Positions 1-6,778 are shown, counted from the stretch's first letter. The stretch: DNA of 17,938 bases from Clostridiaceae bacterium (GCA_904501895.1 CAJGCX010000022.1:1-17938); one strand, 5' to 3'. The notes: generated by a model not told the origin, from the letters alone. Numbers and translations are program-made.

Positions 1-887
1 CTCATACCGATAACGTCTGAAGAAACGATTGGGTCTTCGTTGTAGCCGAAGCTTTCTGATGATGCAGCCTTCATAGCAGCGTTGATGCCATCAACTGTAA
101 CGTCAGCACCCTTAACAACTGCTGTAAGGATTGTTGTTGAACCTGTTGGAACAGGAACTCTCTGTGCAGCACCGATGAGCTTGCCGTTAAGTTCTGGGAT
201 AACAAGGCCGATAGCTTTAGCAGCACCTGTTGAGTTAGGAACGATGTTAGCAGCACCAGCACGAGCTCTTCTCATGTCGCCCTTTCTGTGAGGACCGTCG
301 AGAATCATCTGGTCGCCTGTGTAAGCGTGGATTGTAGCCATGATACCGCTCTGGATTGGAGCATAATCATTGAGAGCCTTTGCCATAGGAGCAAGGCAGT
401 TTGTTGTACAAGAAGCAGCTGAGATGATTGTATCATCTGCTGTAAGTGTATCTTCGTTAACTGAGAATACGATTGTCTTAAGGTCGTTACCTGCAGGAGC
501 TGAAATAACAACTTTCTTAGCACCAGCATCGATGTGAGCCTGGCTCTTATCCTTTGAGCAGTAGAAACCTGTACATTCGAGAACTACGTCAACACCGATT
601 TCGCCCCAAGGAAGTTCTGCAGCGTTAGCCTTAGCATAGATTTTAAGAGTCTTACCGTCAACTGTGATTGTACCTGCTTCGTCGTCTGCTTCAACTGTGT
701 GAAGGTTTTCGCCGATTCTACCACAGTAGCCACCCTGTGCTGTGTCATACTTAAGAAGCTGAGCAAGCATTGATGGTTTTGTAAGGTCGTTGATTGCTAC
801 TACGTCGTAGCCTTCTGCGCCGAACATCTGTCTGAAAGCAAGACGTCCGATACGGCCGAAGCCGTTAATTGCAACTTTAACTGACAT
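1..887 (-). CDS. gap: Glyceraldehyde-3-phosphate dehydrogenase (3' end cut by window edge)
   Basis: Oxidises and phosphorylates glyceraldehyde 3-phosphate to 1,3-bisphosphoglycerate in glycolysis, in the cytoplasm. 295 codons are visible of a family length of about 335-340, so roughly 40-45 C-terminal residues lie beyond the left edge. The N-terminal Rossmann motif NGFGRIGR (residues 8-15) and AIND (31-34), whose Asp favours NAD+ over NADP+, are present. The catalytic cysteine is C160 in SCTTNC, with the partner H187 in IHAYTG. PNSTGAAKAIG (217-227) and RVPVPTGS (243-250) are family signatures. The ATG at 885-887 follows GGAGG at 896-900. Codon use is strongly biased (AAC, ATC, GGT, GCT, CTT), as expected for an abundant enzyme. 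Transcription probably starts at the promoter at 943-971. Identification is secure. Confidence 0.97.
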   Translation of the reverse strand, partial: MSVKVAINGFGRIGRLAFRQMFGAEGYDVVAINDLTKPSMLAQLLKYDTAQGGYCGRIGENLHTVEADDEAGTITVDGKTLKIYAKANAAELPWGEIGVDVVLECTGFYCSKDKSQAHIDAGAKKVVISAPAGNDLKTIVFSVNEDTLTADDTIISAASCTTNCLAPMAKALNDYAPIQSGIMATIHAYTGDQMILDGPHRKGDMRRARAGAANIVPNSTGAAKAIGLVIPELNGKLIGAAQRVPVPTGSTTILTAVVKGADVTVDGINAAMKAASSESFGYNEDPIVSSDVIGM

Positions 888-912
888 TTTGAATTCCTCC
901 AAAAAAATTATT

Positions 913-934
913 ACTAATATTATTTCGCATTAGT
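913..934 (-). promoter_or_regulatory. Inverted repeat just downstream of the gap -10 box
   Basis: The plus strand has ACTAAT (913-918) and its exact complement ATTAGT (929-934), separated by 10 bp. The repeat covers the first bases of the predicted gap transcript, a usual place for a repressor operator. The arms are only 6 bp in an AT-rich stretch, so it may be chance. Confidence 0.25.
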
Positions 935-942
935 GCAGTATT

Positions 943-971
943 ATTTTATATCTTTTTGTGCAAATATGCAA
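943..971 (-). promoter_or_regulatory. SigA-type promoter of gap
   Basis: Read on the minus strand: -35 TTGCAT (966-971), 17-bp spacer, -10 TAAAAT (943-948). It gives a leader of about 50 nt before the gap start codon. Hexamers and spacing are near consensus; the start site itself is inferred. Confidence 0.6.
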
Positions 972-1084
972 GAGTATTTTTGAAATTTTTCCCTTTTTGT
1001 GAATTTTTTGTCAAGAATTATAAAAATCAAGGAATATTCAAGCAAAAAGGGTATAAAATTTATAGTATGGGAGGTCGTTTTTCA

Positions 1085-1741
1085 ATGAATTACAAGAATT
1101 TATCTGTCATCTATACCGATGAAATCCAATTCCTCCGTGAAAAAATGCAATACTTCTTTGACAAATCCTTTCGTGAAAACGATGAAACGCTTTTACGCAA
1201 CCTATATATTTCACTTCGTCAGCTTGAGCTTTGTGAAAATTTTCAATGCACAACCGAGGAGGTTGAGCTGACCTCACTTGCAGAATCATTAACCGTTGCT
1301 TGCGATATTTTAGCGTCAGCCTCCGGAATAAGCTTCATTTTCTGTGGTGATGAGCCCTGCTATATCAAGGGAAACAGACGACTTATATCAAAATCACTTT
1401 TAAATCTTCTGTCGAATGCTTATCTTTATGGCAAAGAAACTTTAGTCACAGTGAAAACGGTGAACGGATTTAAAAGTTCACGACTTGAAGTCTTGAGTGG
1501 TGGCAGTTTTGAGAATATAGCCCACAATGGAAAGGGTCTTTCTTTTGTTCGTAAGGCAAGTGAAAAAATGAACGGAAAATTCCTAATTGAACAAGGTCAT
1601 TCGCATACAAAAGCCATTATGATATTCGAATCAGTGCGTAAATTCTCACCTATTACAAAACAAGACATTAATATCCTCGATTTAGTCAACGACCGACTCT
1701 CCCCTGCCTGCGTGGAAATGTTCGGAATGGAGTATCATTAA
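1085..1741 (+). CDS. Small orphan protein with degenerate histidine-kinase-like ATPase domain
   Basis: 218 residues. I chose the ATG at 1085 because GGGAGG (1069-1074) lies 10 nt before it; an in-frame ATG at 956 would add 43 residues with no ribosome site, in sequence that looks non-coding. Residues 35-75 resemble the helical part before a kinase ATPase domain (LRQLELCENF, then VELTSLAESL), but no phosphoacceptor histidine is present in it. The N-box is visible as SLLNLLSNA (104-112, N107/N111) and a G2-like box as NGKGLSFVRK (148-157). The usual DxGxG G1 box is replaced by LSGG around 137-140. There is no membrane segment and no response regulator nearby. It may be a cytosolic ATP-binding regulator of the GHKL fold or a decayed kinase; its partner is unknown. 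It is the only plus-strand gene here, converging on the GH30 gene. Confidence 0.7.
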   Translation: MNYKNLSVIYTDEIQFLREKMQYFFDKSFRENDETLLRNLYISLRQLELCENFQCTTEEVELTSLAESLTVACDILASASGISFIFCGDEPCYIKGNRRLISKSLLNLLSNAYLYGKETLVTVKTVNGFKSSRLEVLSGGSFENIAHNGKGLSFVRKASEKMNGKFLIEQGHSHTKAIMIFESVRKFSPITKQDINILDLVNDRLSPACVEMFGMEYH

Positions 1742-1743
1742 AA

Positions 1744-1769
1744 ATGACGGAGCCTTTCGACTCCGTCAT
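1744..1769. terminator. Bidirectional terminator between convergent genes
   Basis: Perfect 9-bp stem ATGACGGAG (1744-1752) / CTCCGTCAT (1761-1769) with an 8-nt loop. T-rich tracts follow on both strands (CTTTTATT on plus, TTTTTAATG on minus). It sits 2 bp after the plus-strand stop codon and 5 bp before the end of the GH30 gene, so it serves both. Confidence 0.85.
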
Positions 1770-1774
1770 AACTT

Positions 1775-3331
1775 TTATTCAAAAACAATGGTTGTAATGC
1801 TGTTTTCAGGGATTGTGATTCCTTTTTTATTGCCTGAGTAAGTTTCCTGAAGCTGCATTTCCTGAGTTGTTGTATAAACTGTCATATCATCACGGTCAAC
1901 CTTGAATTTAACATCTCTGTCGGCACCTTCGTTTGTAATGACAAGTACAACCTTACCGTCAGGAGTTAAGTATGCAACCTGATTTGTAATATAGTTTGCT
2001 TCGATAATATTACCCTCTGCATCCTTTTCCTCAATAAAATCGTAAATATCCTTTTCTGTAGCAACCTTACGGCTACCAACAGGAATGAATTTTGAGAAAT
2101 GAGCAACTGCATAATATCTCATAGGAATTTTGAAATCGCTGATATTTCCGTCAGTTGCAACCAAAAGTCCGTCAGAATATTCCTTGCCATCAGCACCGAT
2201 TCCGATACCGTTAACACCTACCCACGCTGTCCATGAGTCAACATTTGTGAAGTTAAGGTCATTTGCCATAACTCGTGCCTGAATAAGTGCACCTTGAATT
2301 GAGTCGATTGATGAGTTACAAGGAAGTTCACACCATTCTGACATTTCAACTGGAATATCAGGAGTTGTAGCCTCAATCCAGTTACCTAAACCGATTTTGT
2401 TATATACATTGTTATCTGTCCAGTAGCTGTGGTATGAAAGATTACCTAAATAAGGACGGATTTCAGGGTCATTGTAAAGATATTCGAACCATTCATAAGT
2501 TCTGTGGCTGATTTCACCTGATTCAGGACCTGAAAGAAGAACACCTTCGATATTTCTTTCTGCCATTTCCTTTGCAAAAGCTCTATAAACACCGTAGATT
2601 TCTTCAGAACCATAGAAGCATCCTTCCTGACCTGCATAACCGCTGTTACCCCAAGACCAGTTTGGCTCATTTATAGGGCTAATGTACTTAACGGGAACAC
2701 CTTTTTCAATAAAGTATTCTGTAATTGTAAGGAAGTAGTCTGCGTAGGCCTCATAATTTTCTTCAGGAAGATTACAAACCCACCAGTTATCGTTACCACC
2801 TGTCTTATTATTTCTTGTCATTGAATAGTGAGGGGAATTTGCGAAAAGAACAACTGTGTCAATACATCCGTAAGAAAGACAAAGGTCTAAAAATGCCTGA
2901 GCATTTGCATCACGTGAAAAATCGTAATAGCCTGTTTCAGTTTCGTAATCATAAACATAAAAGCTTTCACTTCTTCTCCAAGGGTCCCAGATAGTATCCT
3001 TGAAATTATCCTTTGAACCTGCACCTATATTATAACGATAGATATTAAGTCCAAGACCTTCTTCGCTATAAAGAAGCTTTGCGATTTCCTCAGCATTTTC
3101 ACCGTTTCCAGCAACCTGTGACCACCAGCAGGATGAACAGCCGAAGCCGTCAAATTCGTCACCAAGGTCATCAAGGTTCATGGTGATTTTCATATCGTGG
3201 TCAATGGACTTTTCACGATACCATTCCATAATTTCAGCTTCTTTATACGGCATAAAGAATGAAAGAATTGCCACAATTACTGAAAGTGGAATAATTGTAT
3301 ATAACCTTATGTCTTTTTTCTTGCTTGTCAT
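1775..3331 (-). CDS. Membrane-anchored GH30-family glycoside hydrolase
   Basis: 518 residues. A positively charged N-terminus (MTSKKK) and one hydrophobic segment (about 11-27) make a signal anchor with no clear cleavage site, so the enzyme is probably tethered outside the membrane. The TIM-barrel domain begins at FDGFGCSSCWW (60-70). The acid/base is E222 in SPINEPNW and the nucleophile E332 in VEMSEW, the paired clan-A glutamates of GH30. A C-terminal beta-sandwich follows from about 410 (NQVAYLTPDGKVVLVITN). GH30 members cleave beta-glucosyl, beta-1,6-galactan, beta-1,6-glucan or xylan linkages; the substrate cannot be fixed here, though the WW and SGPESGE motifs recall the endo-beta-1,6-galactanase-like branch. 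The ATG at 3329-3331 follows AAGGAG (3340-3345). It lies after the hpf terminator and has no obvious own promoter. Confidence 0.88.
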   Translation of the reverse strand: MTSKKKDIRLYTIIPLSVIVAILSFFMPYKEAEIMEWYREKSIDHDMKITMNLDDLGDEFDGFGCSSCWWSQVAGNGENAEEIAKLLYSEEGLGLNIYRYNIGAGSKDNFKDTIWDPWRRSESFYVYDYETETGYYDFSRDANAQAFLDLCLSYGCIDTVVLFANSPHYSMTRNNKTGGNDNWWVCNLPEENYEAYADYFLTITEYFIEKGVPVKYISPINEPNWSWGNSGYAGQEGCFYGSEEIYGVYRAFAKEMAERNIEGVLLSGPESGEISHRTYEWFEYLYNDPEIRPYLGNLSYHSYWTDNNVYNKIGLGNWIEATTPDIPVEMSEWCELPCNSSIDSIQGALIQARVMANDLNFTNVDSWTAWVGVNGIGIGADGKEYSDGLLVATDGNISDFKIPMRYYAVAHFSKFIPVGSRKVATEKDIYDFIEEKDAEGNIIEANYITNQVAYLTPDGKVVLVITNEGADRDVKFKVDRDDMTVYTTTQEMQLQETYSGNKKGITIPENSITTIVFE

Positions 3332-3345
3332 TTTATTTTCTCCTT

Positions 3346-3374
3346 AAAAAAAGATGGCGAGTTTCCCCGCCACC
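3346..3374 (-). terminator. Terminator of hpf
   Basis: On the minus strand, GGTGGCG (3368-3374) pairs with CGCCATC (3353-3359, one G-T wobble), followed by seven T residues (3346-3352). It lies 15 bp past the hpf stop codon and directly before the ribosome site of the GH30 gene, so any transcript for GH30 from hpf depends on read-through. Confidence 0.8.
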
Positions 3375-3389
3375 TTGAGTTATCTTAAA

Positions 3390-3914
3390 TCATTCAAAAT
3401 CGGGTTCGATAAGTCCGTAGCCACCGTCATTTCTTCTGTAAACAACACAGACATTGTCAGTTTCTGCATTACGGAACATATAGAACATGTGACCGATAAG
3501 ATTCATTTGTAAAATCGCCTCGTCAACTGTTTCAGGTTTCAAAATAACTGTTTTAGTTCTTACAACCTCAAGCTCCTCTTCTTCCACATCCATATCAGCA
3601 AGGATGTCATCAAAGGAAACATCACGAAGCTTTTTCTCAATTCTTGTTTTGTTTTTTCTGATTTGTCGTACAAGAGAATCAATACACATATCAAGTGCAT
3701 CCTCTAAATCATCACTGCGTTCCTGTGCACGGAAAATCATACTTTTCTTCGCAAGAGTTATCTCACAGATTTTCTGATTTTTCTCAACAGTAGCTGTGAT
3801 TTTAGCCGTTGCGTCAGGTCCGAAGAATTTTTCAACCTTACGAAGCTTTTCTTCAGCTCTTTCCTTAAAGTTTTCTCTTGGTGTGCATTTGCGTCCAACA
3901 ATAGTAATGTTCAC
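3390..3914 (-). CDS. hpf: Ribosome hibernation-promoting factor, long form
   Basis: 174 residues, the usual long-HPF size. The N-terminal S30AE domain (about 1-98: MNITIVGRKC, then RAEEKLRKVEKFF and RAQERSDDLEDALD) binds the decoding region of the 30S subunit in idle ribosomes. A charged linker (about 99-118) joins it to the C-terminal dimerisation domain (119-174, KTVILKPETVDEAILQMNLIGHMFYMFRN), which joins two 70S particles into 100S dimers. The start is GTG (3912-3914), 8 nt after AAAGGAG (3923-3929); the overlapping ATG at 3920-3922 gives only a three-codon ORF. It has its own promoter (3971-4000), a structured leader (3941-3964) and a terminator (3346-3374), so it looks monocistronic. 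Confidence 0.96.
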   Translation of the reverse strand: MNITIVGRKCTPRENFKERAEEKLRKVEKFFGPDATAKITATVEKNQKICEITLAKKSMIFRAQERSDDLEDALDMCIDSLVRQIRKNKTRIEKKLRDVSFDDILADMDVEEEELEVVRTKTVILKPETVDEAILQMNLIGHMFYMFRNAETDNVCVVYRRNDGGYGLIEPDFE

Positions 3915-3940
3915 AATGACATCTCCTTTGCTATAAAATC

Positions 3941-3964
3941 AGATAAATAAAAATCTATTTATCT
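3941..3964 (-). promoter_or_regulatory. Perfect stem-loop at the 5' end of the hpf transcript
   Basis: AGATAAATA (3941-3949) and TATTTATCT (3956-3964) are a perfect 9-bp inverted repeat with a 6-nt loop. The predicted start of transcription from the 3971-4000 promoter falls at about 3964, so the hairpin would form the very 5' end of the mRNA. It is not a terminator, since no T-run follows. It could stabilise the mRNA or act as an operator. Confidence 0.55.
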
Positions 3965-3970
3965 AATATT

Positions 3971-4000
3971 ATAGTAGCATAAATGCACATATATTGTAAA
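3971..4000 (-). promoter_or_regulatory. Promoter of hpf with extended -10
   Basis: On the minus strand: -35 TTTACA (3995-4000), 18-bp spacer, -10 TACTAT (3971-3976) preceded by TGC, the extended -10 form. It leaves a leader of about 50 nt before the GTG start. Confidence 0.55.
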
Positions 4001-4026
4001 TAGGTTTTACAATTTTTGTTCAATAT

Positions 4027-4869
4027 TTACAAAATTTTACAGCCGTGGCGTGTAACGTGACAACCCACATTAACTGCCACAGGAAGTCCTGCAATATGAG
4101 TCGGTGCTGTTTCAATATTTACTGCAAGAGCAGTAGTTTTTCCACCAAAGCCCTGTGGTCCGACACCCGTTTCGTTGACTTTTGTGAGCATTTCCTTTTC
4201 TAACTCTGAATAAAATTCCTTTTCATTTGAAACACTCACATCTCTGCAAAGTGCTTTTTTGGAAAGTAACGCACACTGCTCAAAATCTCCGCCGATACCA
4301 ACGCCTAAAACAATTGGAGGGCAAGGATTTCCACCTGCGATTTTTACTGTTTCCACAACAAAATCAACAATATCATCCTTTGTTGCAGATGGTGTGAACA
4401 TTTTAATTCTGCTCATATTTTCACTACCAAAGCCCTTTGGTGCAACTGTCAACTTGATTTTATCACCATCAACAATTCTTGTGTGAATAATTGCAGGAGT
4501 GTTGTCATTAGTATTCACTCTTTCAAGTGGGTCAGCAACAACAGATTTTCTCAATAATCCGTCGCAATAGCCCTGACGGACACCCTCATTGACAGCAGCT
4601 TCAAAGCTTCCGTCAACAATATGCACATCCTGACCGATTTCAGCAAAAACGACTGCCATTCCCGTATCCTGACAGATGGGAATATTCAGTTCCTTTGCAC
4701 ATTTTAAGTTTTCAAGCAAATCACTCATAACTGATTTTGGTAAATCCTTTTCTTCCTTTTCATAACCGCAGGAAATACAGTTCACCAAATCATCAGGGAG
4801 AATTTTGTTTGTGGATATACACAAATCCTTTACAGCACTTGTGATTTCCTGACAACTGATTCCTCTCAT
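4027..4869 (-). CDS. Class I Fe-S fumarate hydratase, alpha subunit (no beta subunit alongside)
   Basis: 280 residues, matching the separate alpha subunit (N-terminal domain) of class I fumarase / L-tartrate dehydratase, which interconverts fumarate and malate (or dehydrates tartrate) using a 4Fe-4S cluster. The three expected cluster cysteines are visible with family spacing: C66 in PICQDTG, C183 in GGNPCPP and C270 in NVGCHVTRH. GFGSENMSRIKM (146-157) and GPQGFGGKTTAL (237-248) are further signatures. The beta subunit, which carries the other half of the active site and normally follows directly, is absent on both sides: hpf lies downstream and yabR upstream. The ATG at 4867-4869 has only a close, weak GGTGAG. 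The product should be oxygen-sensitive and cytosolic. Fumarase and tartrate dehydratase cannot be told apart from this subunit. Confidence 0.9.
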   Translation of the reverse strand: MRGISCQEITSAVKDLCISTNKILPDDLVNCISCGYEKEEKDLPKSVMSDLLENLKCAKELNIPICQDTGMAVVFAEIGQDVHIVDGSFEAAVNEGVRQGYCDGLLRKSVVADPLERVNTNDNTPAIIHTRIVDGDKIKLTVAPKGFGSENMSRIKMFTPSATKDDIVDFVVETVKIAGGNPCPPIVLGVGIGGDFEQCALLSKKALCRDVSVSNEKEFYSELEKEMLTKVNETGVGPQGFGGKTTALAVNIETAPTHIAGLPVAVNVGCHVTRHGCKIL

Positions 4870-4892
4870 AATCTCACCAATTTTATATAATT

Positions 4893-4914
4893 AAAGGGCA
4901 GTTACCTGCCCCTT
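4893..4914 (-). terminator. Weak terminator after yabR
   Basis: On the minus strand AAGGGGCAG (4906-4914) pairs with CTGCCCTTT (4893-4901) over 9 bp with one G-T wobble and a GTAA loop. The following tract (AATTATATAAAA) is AT-rich but not a clean T-run, so some read-through into the fumarase gene is likely. Confidence 0.55.
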
Positions 4915-4921
4915 CGTAATT

Positions 4922-5371
4922 TTATTGCTTAGGACCTCTGCGATAACCGGTATTTCCGCCACGCTTGTCTGAGTTTCTCTTAAGGTCACTCATTTTATCC
5001 TCACTCTGAGCCTTGAACTTCGCCATCATATCTTCAAAAGACATTGGTGCTGAAGATTCCTGCTGAGGAGCTCCTTTCCAGCCACGATTACTGTTATTTT
5101 CTTTTTTTGGTTTTGGTGATTTTGGTTTTTCAGGCTTTGGTAATGCCTTTTTAATTGAAAGGCTGATTTTACCCTTTTCATTAATCTCGATAACCTTAAC
5201 CTTAACCTTATCACCCTCTGCAAGGTGTTCTGAAATCTCATTTACAAAGTCATTTGAAACCTCAGAAATATGTACCATACCTGATGCGCCGTTCTCAAGC
5301 TTTACAAAAGCTCCGAACTTTGTTAAACCGGTGACTGTACCCTCATGGACTGAACCGATGTCAATTTGCAT
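4922..5371 (-). CDS. yabR: S1-domain RNA-binding protein, YabR-like
   Basis: 149 residues. An S1 domain fills residues 1-74 (DIGSVHEGTVTGLTKFGAFV, then GMVHISEVS and KVIEINEKGKISLSIK), the five-strand OB fold that binds single-stranded RNA. The rest is a basic, proline-rich, probably disordered tail (KPEKPKSPKPKKE), then a helical patch (MSFEDMMAKFKAQ) and an Arg/Gly end (RRGPKQ). It sits 20 bp downstream of divIC, the same order as yabP-yabQ-divIC-yabR in Bacillus subtilis. The ATG at 5369-5371 lies 12 nt after AGGAGG; an earlier out-of-frame ATG 2 nt after that site would make a six-codon peptide and is not the start. Its exact cellular role is not settled. Confidence 0.88.
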   Translation of the reverse strand: MQIDIGSVHEGTVTGLTKFGAFVKLENGASGMVHISEVSNDFVNEISEHLAEGDKVKVKVIEINEKGKISLSIKKALPKPEKPKSPKPKKENNSNRGWKGAPQQESSAPMSFEDMMAKFKAQSEDKMSDLKRNSDKRGGNTGYRRGPKQ

Positions 5372-5391
5372 AAATCCGCATATCCTCCTAA

Positions 5392-5700
5392 TTACACGCC
5401 GGGTGTAACGTCATAGAACACTTTTTCGTTTGGCTTAATAAAGCCAAGCTTTTCACGAGCAATTTTTTCAAGATACTCGCTTTTATCCTCGCTGTCAACA
5501 ATAGCCTGAAGACGTTCGTTTTCATCAACCTGTTCTTCATAGACAGCATTTTTCTGCTCCAGAACATCCTGACGCTCCTTGATAGAGAACTGAAGGCCAA
5601 CAATAGTAATCACAAAATAGCCCACAAGCAAAACAAGTGCCAAAGTGAGAATAAAGCTTTTATTCTGCTTCTTTGGTGCTTTTGATTTTGAATTAGCCAT
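5392..5700 (-). CDS. divIC: Septum formation initiator DivIC/FtsB family
   Basis: 102 residues, a bitopic division protein of the FtsB/DivIC family that partners with DivIB and FtsL at the septum. A basic N-terminus (1-15) is cytoplasmic, one membrane helix spans about 16-36, a coiled coil covers about 40-70 (ERQDVLEQKNAVYEEQVDEN), and the family C-terminal motif EKIAREKLGFIKPNEKVF is at 78-95. I chose the ATG at 5698-5700 because AAGGAG (5709-5714) lies 8 nt upstream; an in-frame GTG at 5707-5709 falls directly against that ribosome site. The gene overlaps the end of yabQ by 8 bp, so the two are probably translationally coupled. Confidence 0.93.
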   Translation of the reverse strand: MANSKSKAPKKQNKSFILTLALVLLVGYFVITIVGLQFSIKERQDVLEQKNAVYEEQVDENERLQAIVDSEDKSEYLEKIAREKLGFIKPNEKVFYDVTPGV

Positions 5701-6259
5701 TGGTACCACTCCTTTTCTCCTGAGGCTCGTCTTTCACCCGAACACGCTTTTTAACATTTAAATTATACAACAAGTGTTTATTAACTTTCAAGTGGGTTTT
5801 TGATTTATTTTTAATTTTTTTCACAGTTTTTTGGCATTTTTTCACATTTTTACCAAATACCGTTTTTATTTTTCCAAACACCCACAAAAATGGATAAGAA
5901 AAAAATCTAAAAACTCTGTTACACCACTTTTTAATAAAACTGATTATTGCAGAACTGAATGAAAAAACTAACACACCGAGAGAAAAATAATAAACGGAAA
6001 ATCCGATGCCTGAACCAAGCAAAAGATAAAATCGGAATTGACCCTCGTTTACTGTCAGAAGAAAAATGAAAAACAAAAAGCAGAAAAGAACGCAGTAAAG
6101 AAAATCTGAAATTACTATTGCTGATTTTTTCGAGGATATGCAAAGCCTTATAATTCTGAAAGCATCATATAAAATCCCCAAAAGGAAGCCAAAGCCTAAG
6201 GATAAGAGGAAGTTTTGTGTCTGTACTGCAAGACTCACGCCATACAGGTAGTCCGTCAT
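5693..6259 (-). CDS. yabQ: Spore cortex membrane protein YabQ
   Basis: 188 residues. The N-terminal half has about four hydrophobic helices (about 15-36, 46-69, 77-98, 100-108 and onward), including the YabQ signature GFGFLLGILYDAFRIIRL (22-39). The C-terminal half (from about 125) is very rich in lysine, ending KKRVRVKDEPQEKRSGTNG, and would be cytoplasmic. YabQ is needed for normal spore cortex formation and localises to the forespore outer membrane in Bacillus. Its ATG overlaps the TGA of yabP in an ATGA junction, preceded by AAAGGTGA, and its own end overlaps divIC, so all three are tightly coupled. Confidence 0.92.
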   Translation of the reverse strand: MTDYLYGVSLAVQTQNFLLSLGFGFLLGILYDAFRIIRLCISSKKSAIVISDFLYCVLFCFLFFIFLLTVNEGQFRFYLLLGSGIGFSVYYFSLGVLVFSFSSAIISFIKKWCNRVFRFFSYPFLWVFGKIKTVFGKNVKKCQKTVKKIKNKSKTHLKVNKHLLYNLNVKKRVRVKDEPQEKRSGTNG

Positions 6260-6537
6260 CGCATCACCTTTGCAAAAAAGCCCTTTGCCTGAGGTCGCAC
6301 ATCAGTATATGTAAGCGAGGAAATTTCACCGTCAACCAAAAGCTCCGTCTGTTCAAGATTTAAACGTGTTATATGCAAATTCCAACCACGAATTGTCAAT
6401 TCTCCCAAGTCGGTTATTGCGATTATAGTCTGCTCATCAAAGGACTCAATATCGGTCACACCTGAAACAGACAGTTTTTTCCTATCTTCCATAATTACAC
6501 TGTGTGGCATTTTAACCACCTTTTTGTCGTCTGTCAT
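6256..6537 (-). CDS. yabP: Sporulation protein YabP (YabP/YqfC family)
   Basis: 93 residues. The family core PHSVIMEDRKKLSVSGVTDI, then ESFDEQTIIAITDLGELTIRG and LNLEQTELLVDGEISSLTY, is complete. YabP and YqfC are small beta-rich proteins made in the mother cell during sporulation. I chose the ATG at 6535-6537, 7 nt after AAAGGAGG. The open frame runs 46 codons further upstream, but that part reads through a promoter and a MITE-like repeat and is not coding. It heads the yabP-yabQ-divIC-yabR operon and is preceded by a very good SigE promoter (6559-6585). Confidence 0.93.
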   Translation of the reverse strand: MTDDKKVVKMPHSVIMEDRKKLSVSGVTDIESFDEQTIIAITDLGELTIRGWNLHITRLNLEQTELLVDGEISSLTYTDVRPQAKGFFAKVMR

Positions 6538-6558
6538 AAAAATACCTCCTTTACATAG

Positions 6559-6585
6559 ATTATATGAAAGGAAGAGATAAAGTAT
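6559..6585 (-). promoter_or_regulatory. SigE-type sporulation promoter of yabP
   Basis: On the minus strand: ATA (6583-6585), exactly 16 bp, then CATATAAT (6559-6566), an exact fit to the Bacillus SigE consensus ATA-N16-CATANANT. It ends 9 bp before the ribosome site of yabP. SigE control of yabP is established in B. subtilis, so sequence and gene identity agree. A vegetative promoter for divIC is not obvious here. Confidence 0.75.
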
Positions 6586-6589
6586 GTGT

Positions 6590-6778
6590 TGTAAATTGGA
6601 GGTTATCGTTGAGGCTTCTCCTTGAGGAGAAGCTGTCTGCGAAGCAGACTGATGAGGTGTAGGTTGCGTTAGCAACCGTTAATTATCAAATAAAACAACA
6701 TTTCCACCTCATCCGTCACCTACGGTGACACCTTCCCCTCAAGGGGAAGGCAAGACCCCTATAAATTATAATTTAACA
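6590..6778. mobile_element. MITE-like element built from nested hairpins
   Basis: A non-coding element of about 190 bp. Two 47-bp inverted arms (6613-6659 and 6705-6751) are about 79% identical. Each arm holds two hairpins: left GCTTCTCC/GGAGAAGC and GTCTGC/GCAGAC; right GTCACC/GGTGAC and CTTCCCC/GGGGAAG. The centre holds GGTTGC/GCAACC (6662-6677). Differences between the arms are mostly paired, so every hairpin survives. Such palindromic intergenic elements are common in Ruminococcaceae genomes and are thought to be non-autonomous transposon derivatives. No transposase lies here. The left end abuts the yabP promoter. Exact ends are estimated from similarity to the element at 13585-13700. Confidence 0.75.

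Noticed and set aside
71..766. Several frames of 60-74 codons inside the gap gene
   Set aside because: They are shadows of the long gap frame, which shows intact catalytic motifs and simply has no stop codon within the window.
956..1084. N-terminal extension of the plus-strand ATPase-like gene to an ATG at 956
   Set aside because: No ribosome site, composition of intergenic type (Phe/Lys-rich from AT runs), and it runs over the gap promoter; GGGAGG sits properly before 1085.
4000..4026. Terminator after the fumarase subunit gene
   Set aside because: A TTTTGT/ACAAAA stem can form, but no T-run follows on the minus strand and the stem is AT-only apart from one pair.
6538..6675. 46-codon N-terminal extension of yabP
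   Set aside because: The extension translates the SigE promoter and half of the hairpin element; AAAGGAGG sits 7 nt before the ATG at 6537.
6613..6751. CRISPR array or riboswitch in the repeat-rich gap before yabP
   Set aside because: The repeats are inverted, not evenly spaced direct repeats, with no spacers or cas genes, and the hairpins match a MITE-like element, not a known riboswitch fold.
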